Assembly (NCBI GenBank): GCA_032718565.1
Contig: JAVGVS010000237.1
Location: 384,280-448,279 of the forward strand
Direction: 5' to 3'
Source: Distichodus sexfasciatus
Taxonomy: Eukaryota; Chordata; Actinopteri; Characiformes; Distichodontidae
Length of the DNA: 64,000 bases
This document shows positions 43,917-56,021 of the stretch, one piece after another (position 1 is the stretch's first letter; each line of letters starts with the position of its first letter). Below the pieces are notes generated by a model that worked only from the letters and a program-made list of their open reading frames with translations, had not been told where the DNA came from and made no database searches. The translations under genes and the position numbers were made by a program.

Positions 43917-45927
43917 TAATGTAATGTATTATGCTGTCACACAATGTCTTTGCATATTTAAAAGCCACACTTTAATTATAACAGTCCTGGAATATCTCTA
44001 TAATGTCATTTATCAATTCCAGTTTTATTCTGCATCGAATTTCTTGAATTTCTAGTCCAGCGATGACCAAGCCAAACCATTTCCTAAATCGGAGAACTCC
44101 AGATTTGGCCTTTATGAGTAAAGTAGTTAACATTCTTATCATGCTGTTAAATTTTAGTCTCGTTGACTCAGAGTACTTGGCATGTCAGCTGCTTTTTTTT
44201 AAATGTTAATGTTTGTATGTAACAAAAACAATTGATCACCTTCCTTATATATGCTCCTCCATTGTTGGAGGAGAAATATGTGATGTAGCATGTAACTGAA
44301 CCACCGCCTCATGGACCTTGGCATTTGGAATAAACCAATCTGCCTTCTGATGGACGTTGGCAGCTTTCCAGTGTGAGTCACTTTGAGTCACGGTGACTTG
44401 TACTGCTTGCTGCCCCTCTGTCAACATACAACACCATGCAGAGGCTCCTGACATGACACTGAGTTATTTTTCATGGTCGGTGTCTTCCTGTGGAGGTGTG
44501 ATTTGGGCCAAAATAAGAAATGGTCTAATTCTTTTAATTTTACATGCTCCAAAAAGTTTAAGTTTAATTTGTCTGAAATGAGTTTACTCACAAATGCTCG
44601 AGAGAGTTTTCAGTTTGTCTAAATTTTAATAATTTTGTTTGCCAGTAGCAAATACTCTCAGAAATACTCTTTCCAGGACCTGTGATACTGGCCTAGAACG
44701 AGTTAACAGGATCCAGTGCCAGGCAGCATGAGGCATCTGGAGTCATGACCCATGACATTATTTATCCCGGGGAGGGTGTCAGACCTCATTGCTTTTTATA
44801 TGTAAGGTTCTATATTTGACCTTGCGCTCTCTCTCTTCCTGCCGTCCTACTGATAGAAGTTTTATAAGTGTACACACACACACACGTGCCTGGTCTCTTC
44901 ATTAACATGGGCGGACCGCTTAAACGTAGTCAAGCCGAGGTCTCGCTCAGTGCCCATCTAAACGCAGAACAGATACCAAGCTGCTATTTATATCCCTGGC
45001 CTCACAAACTGAAAAACGCTCCTGCCATTTTTTTTTTCTTCCAGCTGACCCCAAGCTGAGGCTTGAAATACCAGCGTGCCATTCTATTTGTCGCTTTAAA
45101 AAGGCCAAACCTACAGATGCATAATTTTTCCATGTTCAACAGCTCAGACTCTTGCATTGCTCCTGACGTGACGTGTTTTCAGGAGACTGAATGTTTAAAC
45201 AAATATCACCATCTAAAAGAGGTGTTACGGCACAGCCAGGGAGGGTGTTAGTGCCGCGCTCCCCGATGCAGGAGATTAGAGGAACAAAACGTGTTGTGTC
45301 GGTGTGACGTGAACCATGGTTTTCATGAGGGAAAGGAGATGTAAAATGTGGATTAGTGCTGGAGCCCTTTACTGAATGTAGCACACTTAATATCCGTGAA
45401 GGATCTGCTCTGCGACTGCTGGTATATTGAGAGATCCCACCTGCATCTTGCCAACACACACACACACACACACGCCAGGTGACATAATTTCATCCTGGCA
45501 TGTAGGGGCAGATAATTATGTAGTGCCTGAGGCCACATTCACCCAGCACCTGCCTGATAGAGACAGTCACAGCAGACTTCAAATAGAGAGTGAAAGAGAG
45601 AGAGTGGGACTGCACTCGATGTCTCTTTGTGTAAAAATAATTCTCAATCTCATTTACTTTCCACTACATAAGAGGACACAGTTGAACATTGCAATCACTC
45701 GTTCCACTTGTTTTAAAGGAAGAAATTAAAGAATACTGACAAATATATGCCACTCTGCCTTGATAATTATGGTCACTCAAAGCATGTAGTTGATTATTAT
45801 CCTGGGATAATCCACAAATCTTCCACCAACCAATAAGGCCACTACTGTATATCCCCAAGACTGAGGCATTCCTGGATCTGAGGTGCATTTAATGACATTT
45901 GGTCAAATATGTACTTGTAAAGTATCG
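43917..45927. other. Intergenic stretch
   Basis: No exon or strong repeat, apart from short (CA)n runs at about 44872-44885 and 45454-45473. Parts near 44690-45240 are non-repetitive. Confidence 0.4.
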
Positions 45928-46098
45928 CCAATGGGCAGCTGATTGCGGGCAGCTGATTGCGGGCAGCACCCGGGAAGCAGTGCGTGGGATCGGTACCTTA
46001 TCTATGAGTACCTCAGTGGTACCTTTTACCGGTCCGGGATTTGAACCGGCGATCTTCCGGACATGGGGTGAACGCCCTAACCGTTGCACTACCGTTCT
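45928..46098 (-). mobile_element. Truncated tRNA-derived SINE (family A), minus strand
   Basis: Contains GGTACCTTTTACCGGTCCGG, the B-box complement GGGATTTGAACCGGCGATC, and GGGTGAACGCCCTAACCGTT (A-box side). The 3' half is missing. The first part includes a short local duplication of GGGCAGCTGATTGC. Confidence 0.85.
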
Positions 46099-46259
46099 GT
46101 TATTACGATTTGCAGACTCTGAAGTTTCTCTTGTACAACTCCATTTTTCTAATAATAAAAGCCATTTGCACCAGTCCTTCAGACTGAGCTAGAAAACCTT
46201 TCTGAGCAGTGTTTTGAGATATTAGTGCTTTCATATTTCTGTTACGATATTGCCATGTC

Positions 46260-46440
46260 TTATTGAACAAGATTGTACATATTACTGCTTATAGATTTCT
46301 CCATTTGACTGCTTTCACGATATTTAATGATTCTCATATTCAAATGCTGCAGATCATATGCACATTTAATGCAAAAATATTCCGCACGTCTGTTTTTCTA
46401 CCTCTAGTTTAGAGTTTTTATATTTTATAGTTTATGATGT
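46260..46440 (+). repeat. Dispersed AT-rich repeat, copy 3 (diverged)
   Basis: Shares GCAGATCATATGCACATTTA and CTCTAGTTTAGAGTTTTTAT-type text with 760-1190 and 31450-31680. Confidence 0.45.
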
Positions 46441-46536
46441 AGACGCGCATTAGGTACATGTGTCTATTTACAATTACGACATGATATGTGTATAAATGTG
46501 TTTTCACCGGAACCTCCGTGCTCTACACGCAGTCTT

Positions 46537-46646
46537 AAAATAAGAAAGAATCAGTGTCCTTTAAATATGGTGGGAAAGAGAAGTGATGGTGTCACTTCCG
46601 ACTCTTACCATATTTAAAGGGCACAGTTTAAGTCTTCTTACTTTGA
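46537..46646. repeat. Long imperfect inverted repeat (about 110 nt hairpin)
   Basis: The left arm AAAATAAGAAAGAA...CCTTTAAATATGGT pairs with the right arm ACCATATTTAAAGGGCAC...TCTTCTTACTTT. Inside it, AGAGAAGTGA pairs with TCACTTCCGACTCT, leaving a loop of about 5 nt. Either a small palindromic MITE or a transcribed hairpin. No known miRNA seed was recognised. Confidence 0.75.
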
Positions 46647-48407
46647 GAAGTAATACTAACCCTGTTGCATTACCACGCAACGTCTCGTTCTCAGGTTGTG
46701 TTTTGCTGTCTGACTTGATCGCTTGAGTTGTCTCTTGACTACAGTTTCGGCCCAGTCAATACAAGCCAACTTTCACTCATTGTCAAATATTTTTCATGAC
46801 TTGACATTATCAGTCTGGGTTCTCGTTTGTGTACTTGTTTGCTTATTCCTAACTCTTGGCTGTTAATCACTTAAACCCTGAACTCTATTTGAATACTTTT
46901 TAATAAGTAGTAGCTCAGCAATAGTGCCTCTTTATTATCTTCATACTTGTGATTGGTGGGTAACAACAATTAGCTTGCTGTCTTCATTATTTCATCTTCT
47001 TCTTTCTACTTTTTGCACCTTTAACTCATTCCACAGTTTTTGTTGTGAAGACATTGGTTGTGGATTAAAATATGCAGCTCATTGATGAGATCAGGACTGG
47101 TGCCTGGGGAATAGCCTAATTGCATCCCCCATTTTTGCAGGTCATCCCCCCCCCACCCCCCCATTTTGGACTCCTTTGAGGAATTCAGTAGCTCATAGTT
47201 TAACAGCTAGGTCAACTTGCTATCTTTTTTAGTACACAATCACAAGATTCCTTCATGAATTACATTTACATTTATCAGACGCTATTATCCAGAGCGACTT
47301 GAAACCTACTAACTTTTTGCCTGCCTGCGTATATAAGGCTTTGTTTCTCCCCCATCCCATATGTATAGTAGAATTCCTGTTGCAACTGGATCCATCTCTG
47401 TGAGTATCTTACAATAGCCAAACTAAAGCTGCAGTCAAAGTTGTGTCGAGTGCCGATATTTACTGAAATTCTGGGGTTTCATGTCACCTCAACTCCTGTA
47501 AAAACTCAGTATCAGAGAACGGTTGATGGGTTGAAGGGGCAACGCCAAACTGTAATGCAGGTCTCCCAAGGACTCAATTCTGAAACTGATATATTAAGCA
47601 CCTAATACGTCATACAACCCCATTTTTATTGTGGCAGGTAATATGTCTCAAGGCATGTACAGATTTTATTACACAGGCTGAAGAATGACCGCGTGATTAA
47701 ATGGGCATTGATTTTGCCATGTTATCTTGATGTTGGCCCTTTATATTTACCAGTGTTATAAACACGGCCAGTGTAATGTCGTAATAATGCCGTGCCGTTT
47801 CTGCACCATGAAGCACATTAGTGTAATGTGCCAACCTGCATTGTGCTTCTAGGAGTCATTAGAGCAGACAGCTCCTGCTGGACTCTCCCACTCCTGCTAA
47901 TGCACACTGTTGGCTGTCACTGGAGCTGATGAGTCTGGATTTACACTAATGCATCTTGGAATGCCGAGGAACGGCTCTTGTGCCCGTGGTTTTGAAACAG
48001 CAGAGCCATTTTCATTCTCATTCAATCCTCATTTCTCCCCTACTGATGATGCAAATGGCTTAAATAAAAAAAAATAACATGAACTGTGAACCGACGCGTG
48101 TGTGAGAATGCTCTGATTTTCGCTGTTAGTGTCATTTGTTGCATCTGTTTAAATGCAGAAAGGTTCCAAACGAAAAATTCAAAATATCAAAAGTGTTCAA
48201 GTGTAAATAATTCTTATTTTGGTTGATGTAAAATCAGATGTGTAGCAGTATTTGTCTTATAAACATAACTTGCCTGGCTACCCAAGTTTAATATTAATGA
48301 CAAAAAGACAGCTTATGTAACAGTATGTACCTAAGACACCTACTTTAATAAAAGTAAATATTCCTTACATAGAAAATGATAGCAGTAAACGTTAGTGAGT
48401 GACAATG
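46647..48407. other. Low-repeat intergenic stretch
   Basis: No exon. A fragment TTATCCAGAGCGACTTG near 47290 belongs to a common fish repeat. 47800-48070 is non-repetitive and may be regulatory. Confidence 0.35.
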
Positions 48408-48632
48408 TGAGTGAGTAATTATTGGTCATTGTGAACACACCACAGCACAGCACACAGTGCACCACCACGAAATGTGACCTCAGCATTTGACCCATCTGTG
48501 AAGGAGCAGTGGGCAGCTAACTGGGGACAGTTCATTGCTCATGAGTATCTCAGTGGTACCTTTACCAGTGCAAGATTTGAACCGATGACCTTCCAATCAA
48601 GGGGCGAAAGTCTTAACCTTTACGCCACCGAC
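48408..48632 (-). mobile_element. tRNA-derived SINE (family A), minus strand
   Basis: The tail side is ATTGTGAACACACCACAGCA, the body GTGCACCACCACGAAATGTG, then TTGCTCATGAGTATCTCAGT, GGTACCTTTACC, and the B-box complement AAGATTTGAACC. The A-box complement is AACCTTTACGCC. Flanking text carries hAT-like AGTA motifs (48300-48360 and 48930-49060), so it may sit in an older hAT relic. Confidence 0.88.
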
Positions 48633-51535
48633 TATCTGATCTTATTATACTTTATTAAAATAAAAATAATAATTCTACAATTATGAAGAATATTTAGCTG
48701 GAAATGGCAAGGACTGTCCATTACTAAGAATAAATGTCACAAGTATGTGCTTTAATGTGCTTGTTTTCTAGATATATCAATTCTCAAATTCCCTTCATTC
48801 CAAAATTGAGGAGGATCTGACTGTGGAATGAATCATAGCATATTGTATGTTGGCACATCCTTGGATTGTTTTACAGTTTTCAAAAGAAATAGATGAAATA
48901 GCAAAATGTAGCACATTAACTACTGTCAGTACAAATGTAGTGGAGTAAAAAGTAGAGACTGAAAATTGCTGTTGTTTACAATACTCAGTCCAAGTTCAGA
49001 TTGCTCAAAATAACACTTAAGTACTTCAACAATGTACAGTTATTGAAGTATTATTCTTTAGTGTGTATCCTCTAAATTCATCTCACAGGAATGGCAAATA
49101 CACAACTAGCACACACTGGCGTGTTTTAGCGGGACTCTTCAATTGCATTCAATTATGGCGTGTTTGTAGTAGTGTTATCATCTGCTAGAGTAGTACAGCT
49201 TAGGATCTTAGGCACATTATTTCATTTTACATTTAATAATTTGTTCCAAGCAAGTGTGAAACATGCTGATGATCTGTCTAACTGAATCAGGCCTGCATGG
49301 CGTGGAAATCAGACTGGTTGTTCTGCCGTGAACAATGTGTGATTTTTCACAACATCGTGTTAAGCGTTTGATTCATGTGTCATCTAATCTATCAGGGAGA
49401 GCAGATTTTTTTTATTGTAGTCTTAACTTTTTTACTATCAAAATTAATTGATGGTGAACATGACATGAAACGGTTTCCTCCTGCCTTTTTCTGTTTAGTT
49501 GAAAAGACACACTGAAATGGACATATGAACATGGAAAGGGATCATGCAGCGTAAATGTTTCATCCTTATCTCCACGTACATGCTATGTAATATTCTGAAT
49601 TCTTTTCAATCATTCATCGTTCAATACGGAGTTCCTCTCGAGAGGGTTAAAGCAGTGGCTCTCCTAAATGTTGTTCATGTTCTCAGTGTGAGTCCTGTGT
49701 TTTTTCCAGCTCTTAACCACCTGACTCAGCCTATGAAGTGCTCCTGAATTAATCAAGTGTAACATAATAGGCACTACATTGAGAATATTCACACAGAACA
49801 GGAACTGAATGTGGTTGCATTAGCCCCCTGCTCTGTCCTGTATGGCCAGTTTGACTTGTGCAGCCTGTTGTGAAGTGAACCTTTCTAAACATCCCATTGG
49901 TATTAAAATCTCTGCCAGCTCTTCGTGTTTTCATCTCTTCAGAAATCACTGCCAGGTTTCTGCCTCTTGTGCCACGTCGGCATGCAGAAAGCAAGCACAC
50001 AAACCACGCCGTTCATTTTCTAATCCTTATATGTATTATAACCATTTTTTCTTGGTTACCAGGTTTTTGACTTAATCTCTTTAACCTAGAAAGCAAATAA
50101 ATCATGACTCCGATGTACACGTCTTCCACCACCTATATAAATGTGAGTGGATTATGCAGCAAAAAGAATTCATTTTCTTTAAAAAGTGGAATAAATATAT
50201 TTTCATGAAATCTCAAATCAGACTTACAACAATCACACATACCAACGAGTGCATATTTGTTCCAGTCTGTTTATAGAACGGGTGTGAACCGAGGAATGAG
50301 GGCAGGAGATAAACCCAGCTGCGGAAAAAAAACAGAACTTGTTTTTCAGTGATTTTGCCTAATTCGTTTAACCACACCTAAAACAATTTCGGACAATCCA
50401 TTGTGGCATGCAAGACCACTGGTCATGTTTAAAACCTCTCTACGTGCCAGGGAACAATAAATGGTGACCCCAAAGTAAAGGTCAAAGAAGCTTGGCTATG
50501 TGCTGCTGTGACCAAAAGGTGCACTCGGTCTGTAGATGCTAATGTGGCTAAGAAGGCACTACTTCATTAAAACTGTAGTCAGGTAGAGAGTTAAACTTGA
50601 TAATATTACTAAAACTCTGTCATAGACAGGCCAAAAACTTTTTCAGTAGCCACTGACCCCATAATAGAAGTTAGAAAAGCTTGGCTGTGGCCTGTATTCT
50701 TTACTTATGATGCTAATATGGATACGTCACAATCTAAAAAGCCTGCTTTTGCTTTTAGAGTCTACTGTATTTCTCCATAAGTGACACATTAAGGCCTTTT
50801 TGTTAAGTTAACGAGTTACAGCACAGCAGAATGAAGCCCATATCGTCTGTCCTACAATTGCACTATCCTGCCAAAAAAAATCTCACAATGGCAGTTGCTA
50901 TGGAAACTACCACTCTATGAGAAATAGTAATGTCCTAGAGTGGCAGGACTTTTCCACTTCCCATTAGAAGATATCTTCTCTAAGTGTAATCTGTATATGC
51001 TATCAAATAAGTAAAGCATCGTTTGCAGTGCAGTGGAGCAGCATATAGAAGCATTTTAACGTCTCAGTCTGCGTTCGTCTGTCAGTATGTCAGCGATAAG
51101 GCATCGAGAGGGATGGAAAAGAGGTGGTGGTAGTGTTGGTATTGGGGAAACAGCATTATGGGTAGATTATTGAAGCCCCAGAGAATTAAAGCAATTTGTC
51201 ATCCCTTTGACAACAGTTTGTCACATCCGCTGTCAACCCCTATGAAAAATGCATGGGCCATATGGAGCAACGCTAGAAGGCCTGCCGCTGCTATTGTGAA
51301 AAACTCTCTGTTTTTTCACCCGACTCTTGTTTTGCATCACGCTGTGTTTATCAAGTTTTGGATCATGTGTGTGAAGGCAAAAAGTTAATGTTCTTTTGTG
51401 TAGGCTGTTGGAGAAGTTCTGCATAACGTAGTTCTGCATATCAATGTGATACAAACTGGGCACTTGTGTTAAAGTGTGCAAAATGGTCACTTTATTTGGA
51501 TTGTGTGTGTAGAAAGTAACAACTGTTATCCTGTG
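48633..51535. other. Intergenic stretch
   Basis: No exon recognised. hAT-like subterminal words (AGTGGAGTAAAAAGTAG, CACTTAAGTACTTC) at 48930-49060 suggest a degraded element. The rest is featureless. Confidence 0.35.
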
Positions 51536-51622
51536 GTGTGCTTGCACCCATAAGTTCCCGGGATAGGGTCCGGTTCCCCTGCGACCCCGGTTGGGATTAC
51601 ACTGTTCGGATAATGAATGAAC
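51536..51622 (+). mobile_element. 3' end fragment of SINE family B
   Basis: TAAGTTCCCGGGATAGGGTC and CCGGTTCCCC, then a short GAATGAA tail, match the 3' part of 20053-20384. Confidence 0.7.
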
Positions 51623-51713
51623 AACTGTTATCAGTAAAAATGTACTGGAGTAAAAAGTGCTTTCTTTCTAACTGTAGTCAAGTAGAGAGTAAATGCTTAG
51701 TGCAACCTGGGGA

Positions 51714-52185
51714 AGTTGGTAGAGTAGCGATCAAGGGGCCAGCTCGCATAAACGGAGGGTCAACGGTTGAAGTCCTGGACGGGTTAAGGTGTCACTGAGG
51801 TACTCACCCAAGCACTGCTCCCCGGGTGATGCCAAAAGGCTGCCCACTGGTCTTTCATGGATGGGTCAAATGTAGAGGTCACATTTCGTTATGGTGCACT
51901 GAAAGTGAGTGAATGATTATTTCGGCATTGTGAATACACCACAGCACAGCACACAGTGCACCACAACGTAATGTGACCTCTGCATTTGTCCCACCCGTGA
52001 AGGAGCAGTGGGCAGCTAACATGGGCAGCACCCGGGGAGCTCATTGGGGCACTTTATGGGTCTGGGATTCGAATCAGCGACCTTCCATCATGAGGTGAAC
52101 CCCCCTAACCGTTACGCTACCAACTGCCCCGTTGTGCTGTGCTGTTCTGTGTTTACAAGGACAAATAATCACTCACTTAAAACTT
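51714..52185 (+). mobile_element. tRNA-derived SINE (family A) interrupted by another family A copy
   Basis: The 5' part (51714-51900) runs through GAGGTCACATTTCGTTATGG and TGCACT. Its tail resumes at about 52131 with TTGTGCTGTGCTGTTCTGTG and AATAATCACTCACTT, exactly what the 17479 copy has after GCACTGTG. The intervening segment is a minus-strand copy. Confidence 0.85.
51901..52130 (-). mobile_element. Nested minus-strand SINE (family A)
   Basis: Starts with the tail side (AGTGAGTGAATGATTATTTC, then CATTGTGAATACACCACAGC) and ends with the head side (AACCGTTACGCTACCAACTG). It is inserted within the plus-strand copy at 51714-52185. Confidence 0.85.
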
Positions 52186-54710
52186 GTAAAAAAAATTCAA
52201 ATTAATTAAGGATGGTAACAAAGGACACCTACTTATGAGCTTTACTATGCCAATGGAAGAGAACATGAGACATGGTTGTTGACTGGTTTAGTAAGTAATT
52301 CTGAAAGTGAAAGGAGCCAGGAAGGTAAAAGAAGCACTCTGTCTTGGCTGGAAAACACAAAGGAAACACCTTTTAAGTGTGGACTGGACAAGACCCACAG
52401 ACAAAATGTCCCAGCCTCTGATGATGTTTACCTTTGCACAGCATGAAAATAATGAAAAACCTTGTAACCTTGATTGCGTCAGAATGGGCTATTATGCCAT
52501 CATTTTTATATAGGATACATTGGAGGCTAGTTTGACTGCACCGGCAGAGGTTGTTAAAGTACAATTCAGTTTCATAGCTCTCCCCCATCCAGTGTGGTGT
52601 TGAAGTATAGACCTCAGGAGAGATGTTCTACACAGTCCAAAGCTCATATGAGCAGTCAATTGCAGCCCACTTCCCTGCTTCTGTGGTAATGGAGCTTGCC
52701 CCCCCAGTGTCATACAATACACTGCTTCGCTGTACAAAAAGGCAAACGTTACGTATGCCGATATCTACATGCATTTACAAAGACTGCTCATTTCCCTAAA
52801 TTCTGTTAAGGCATTTGCAACATCCTCTTTTCTTTTTATATATGTTTTCCTAGGGCCCCGCCCTGGTCTCCACTCCCTCACATCAGAGCATTTGGAAGCT
52901 CCTTGGTAATGGGCACTTTTCCAAATCCTATAAATACAAGCCCATTCCAGCGAGCTGCACCGATCCTGACATGCATTTTCCATTCATATGGCTCTGGCAT
53001 CATGTTGGCTGGTCCACCCACACACACACAGCCCTAAAGCTCTAGTTATGACTCATGCAAACGAACGAACCATGTGTGACAGAATGCATCCACACACACA
53101 CACACTGTATGCACCCAAACATACAACAAATTCCAGACTGTGATTCATCTCTCGCAGAACTGTTCCAGGCTGTTGCTCTGAATCCTAAAATTCTCTTGTG
53201 CTAGATCTATTCATTTAATTCATACATAAGTACAGAAACAATGTCAAATTCTACCACTTAAAAGGACTTGTCATGGTTTGACTTTTGTGGTGGAGTGTTT
53301 AATGGAGAAAGAGACATGAGACATAAAGACAACAAGGGCTCAATGGACTGAAAAGCACAAAAGGAAACATAATTTGGGGCCCCAAAATGTGCCTTTTGGC
53401 AAAACGGGTAGAAGATGCTGCACCATACCATACCACAGTTCTCATATGCTTAATCTATTATATAGATTGTCAAAATACACTGTAATTTTGAAGAACACAT
53501 CTGGCAATGCTACATTCCATATAACGTCAGTGGGGTAGTGTAGGGGGATGAGTAAACAGCAGACTTTTCCACATCTTAATCTTAAATTACTTCATTATTT
53601 ACCACGGCAACCAAATACAGCAGAGTATAACCAGTCCTGTGCTGCAGTTCATAGTAGAACTTAACGCTAAAGCACCAACACTGTCAGCAATCCGGGGAAG
53701 GTAAATGTCTATTACTGCAACCAGTATGAGTCAGCCTAGTATGTCACACCAGTTCAACTATTTTGTATAGTAGAGCTGAGTGGAATGGAGCATTAAAAGC
53801 ATCTCTATCTCCACCAAATAGAAAAGTGTGTATCTGTAATTTTTTCAGAACTTGTCCTCATGGTTCAATGCTCTGCACAGATTTGATATTTCTTATTCCA
53901 GCACTCCAGGACCCATTGCTAATTAACTAATGAATTGGGCCATGAGGACCTGGTTTTGGGAAACGCTGTGCCAAGACCCAATTGCTATTCAGCTTTGGAC
54001 TCTCTACACTAACCGAAGAGACTTTATATCATATGTAGATCATTAATCAGTTTAATACATAGTTTTCCTCCCCTAGTAGGGAACATACAGTACACTTGGT
54101 TGTTAGCTATGTTTATCTGCTGATAGAACAGAATTAGAAATAGAAATATTTAGTTATAACAAGGCAGAATTATGATTGTGTATGTTCCTAGATCTACTTG
54201 GAATGGAGAAGTTTGAGCATTGACTAATCTCTTGGATTTTATTTTCATTATAGTACGGTGAACTAATGATAATGGAATGCTGCTGCCTTTGATGCCATGC
54301 AGTTAATACTGCCGGCTTCAGATGTCTGCTGCCAGCAATTCTCGTCATCATGTGCACTATTAATACTCCTGCTAAATGCTATTGTTCGTGCGGCAACTCT
54401 CAGATGGCTAATTTTTTTATACTGTTTCTAAATGCCATTATGATGCACTGTGACACAAAGATCTGAGAACTCTAAATATAAACCTGTCTGAGTACTTGTG
54501 GTTCCGTGTCATAGGGAACATGAAATGTACCAACACAGTGCATTAGGAATGGACCAGACACAGTCGTTGTTATATAGTGTTGTTTTTTAAAGACGTCACA
54601 GATATTTGGCAGAGATCATTATGCCTTTACAATTGTTTTTGGCCACAGCATTATGAAGTTGTTGAATCAACTCCCTCCCCCCCCCCCCACCCCAAATGTA
54701 CATTTCTATA
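52186..54710. other. Intergenic stretch
   Basis: No exon recognised. 52850-53010 is non-repetitive and has CCTATAAATACAAG at about 52928, which looks like a TATA box (see findings). Short (CA)n runs near 53020 and 53095. A C-rich run near 54677. Confidence 0.35.
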
Positions 54711-55836
54711 CATTTTCTGTAGTATGGTGCCTTTTATTGCCTCTATCCAGTAACCACAAAAGAGGGTTATTATAACGCGTTTCTAGTGGCGTAAGCAGCG
54801 TTGCCGAAATCAGTCTTTTGCTTTTTCACATCTCATTTTACATCGGAAAGGCATTTGTTTTCACTAAAAATAAAAATGAAGGAAATAATCTAAAAGTTTG
54901 AATAAAGTATCGAGTAGGCTTAGGTGTATCCAAACGGCAGATGCGCTTAGATGCTTTGTTTACTTTGCTGTGTTACAGGAGTGCAGCAGGCGCGAATATT
55001 CCCTAACACACCCAGTATTAGACAGCGATGCGGTCAGGACCGTGGTGCCCACTTCCTTTGAAATATGTTTGATGATTGCGCCTGATGCGCCCGATGCGCC
55101 CGCTCCGTCCACTCCTCCACCCCAGATGCTGCCCGTTCATACACGTGAGCATAGAGCTTAACCTATTAGCGCATTCGTCATGTGGAATGGATTTGATTGA
55201 TGGCGCTCTAAAAAGTGCGCAGACATATTCGCCGAATTAGAGACGGTAAAAGTGGGTGGGTCCGATATCACTGGTATTCAACAGTGGGTGGGTCCAGCAT
55301 GGGAGAGGACCGCTTGTCATCCCTGACCCTCATCCACACACACTATGACATGGCGGTCAATCGAGATGAAGCTGTGATCATATTCTCCAAATTGAGACAA
55401 CGATGAGATGAGAGAGCATGATGATGAAAGAAGTTGAATTTGTAGTTTAATAACAATAATAAGTAAAACTCCTTAAATATATTCTGTTGTTAGTGTGGTT
55501 TTTAAACTTTTGAACTCTCTCTCTGTGTGAGTGTGTTTGTGTGTGTGTGTGTGTGAAAACGGCATACATAAACTTGATAAGCAATCTGACAACATTGTAG
55601 TAAATATTTTTTAGTGCATCAAAAGTGTGCACATTATGATACGAGCAGACAGATTAAGATATCCAGCACAAATTATTGCAAAAAAAAGTCACCAAAATGC
55701 AGTACTTAAATCTCATAATGAAATACAAAATAAGTATGAAAATACAAAAGGTCCACTTAAAAAAAAAAAGAACCCCTCCCCCCCTGCACTAGGCTGGCTA
55801 CGGGCCTAAAGCAGTGAGACCTGCTGGATTAAGCAT
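54711..55836 (+). repeat. Large direct duplication, left copy
   Basis: From CATTTTCTGTAGTATGGTGC to the gap edge, nearly identical to 56022-57212. It has an indel of about 60-75 bp near 55390 and different (GT)n and poly(A) lengths. Confidence 0.95.
55299..55406 (+). pseudogene. hAT transposase C-terminal fragment, left copy
   Basis: MGEDRLSSLTLIHTHYDMAV followed by a DEAV...FSKL stretch resembles the C-terminal dimerisation region of hAT transposases (ZMYM1-like type). It ends early at RQR because of the deletion relative to the right copy. Confidence 0.6.
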
Positions 55837-56021
55837 NNNNNNNNNNNNNNNNNNNNNNNNNNNNNNNNNNNNNNNNNNNNNNNNNNNNNNNNNNNNNNNN
55901 NNNNNNNNNNNNNNNNNNNNNNNNNNNNNNNNNNNNNNNNNNNNNNNNNNNNNNNNNNNNNNNNNNNNNNNNNNNNNNNNNNNNNNNNNNNNNNNNNNNN
56001 NNNNNNNNNNNNNNNNNNNNN
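55837..56021. other. Assembly gap (185 N)
   Basis: A run of N lying exactly between the two copies of the duplication. Frames crossing it are artefacts. Confidence 1.

Noticed and set aside
46537..46646. Calling the hairpin a named microRNA
   Set aside because: No known mature sequence was recognised; known 15q26 microRNAs such as miR-9 and miR-7 were looked for by eye across the window and not seen.
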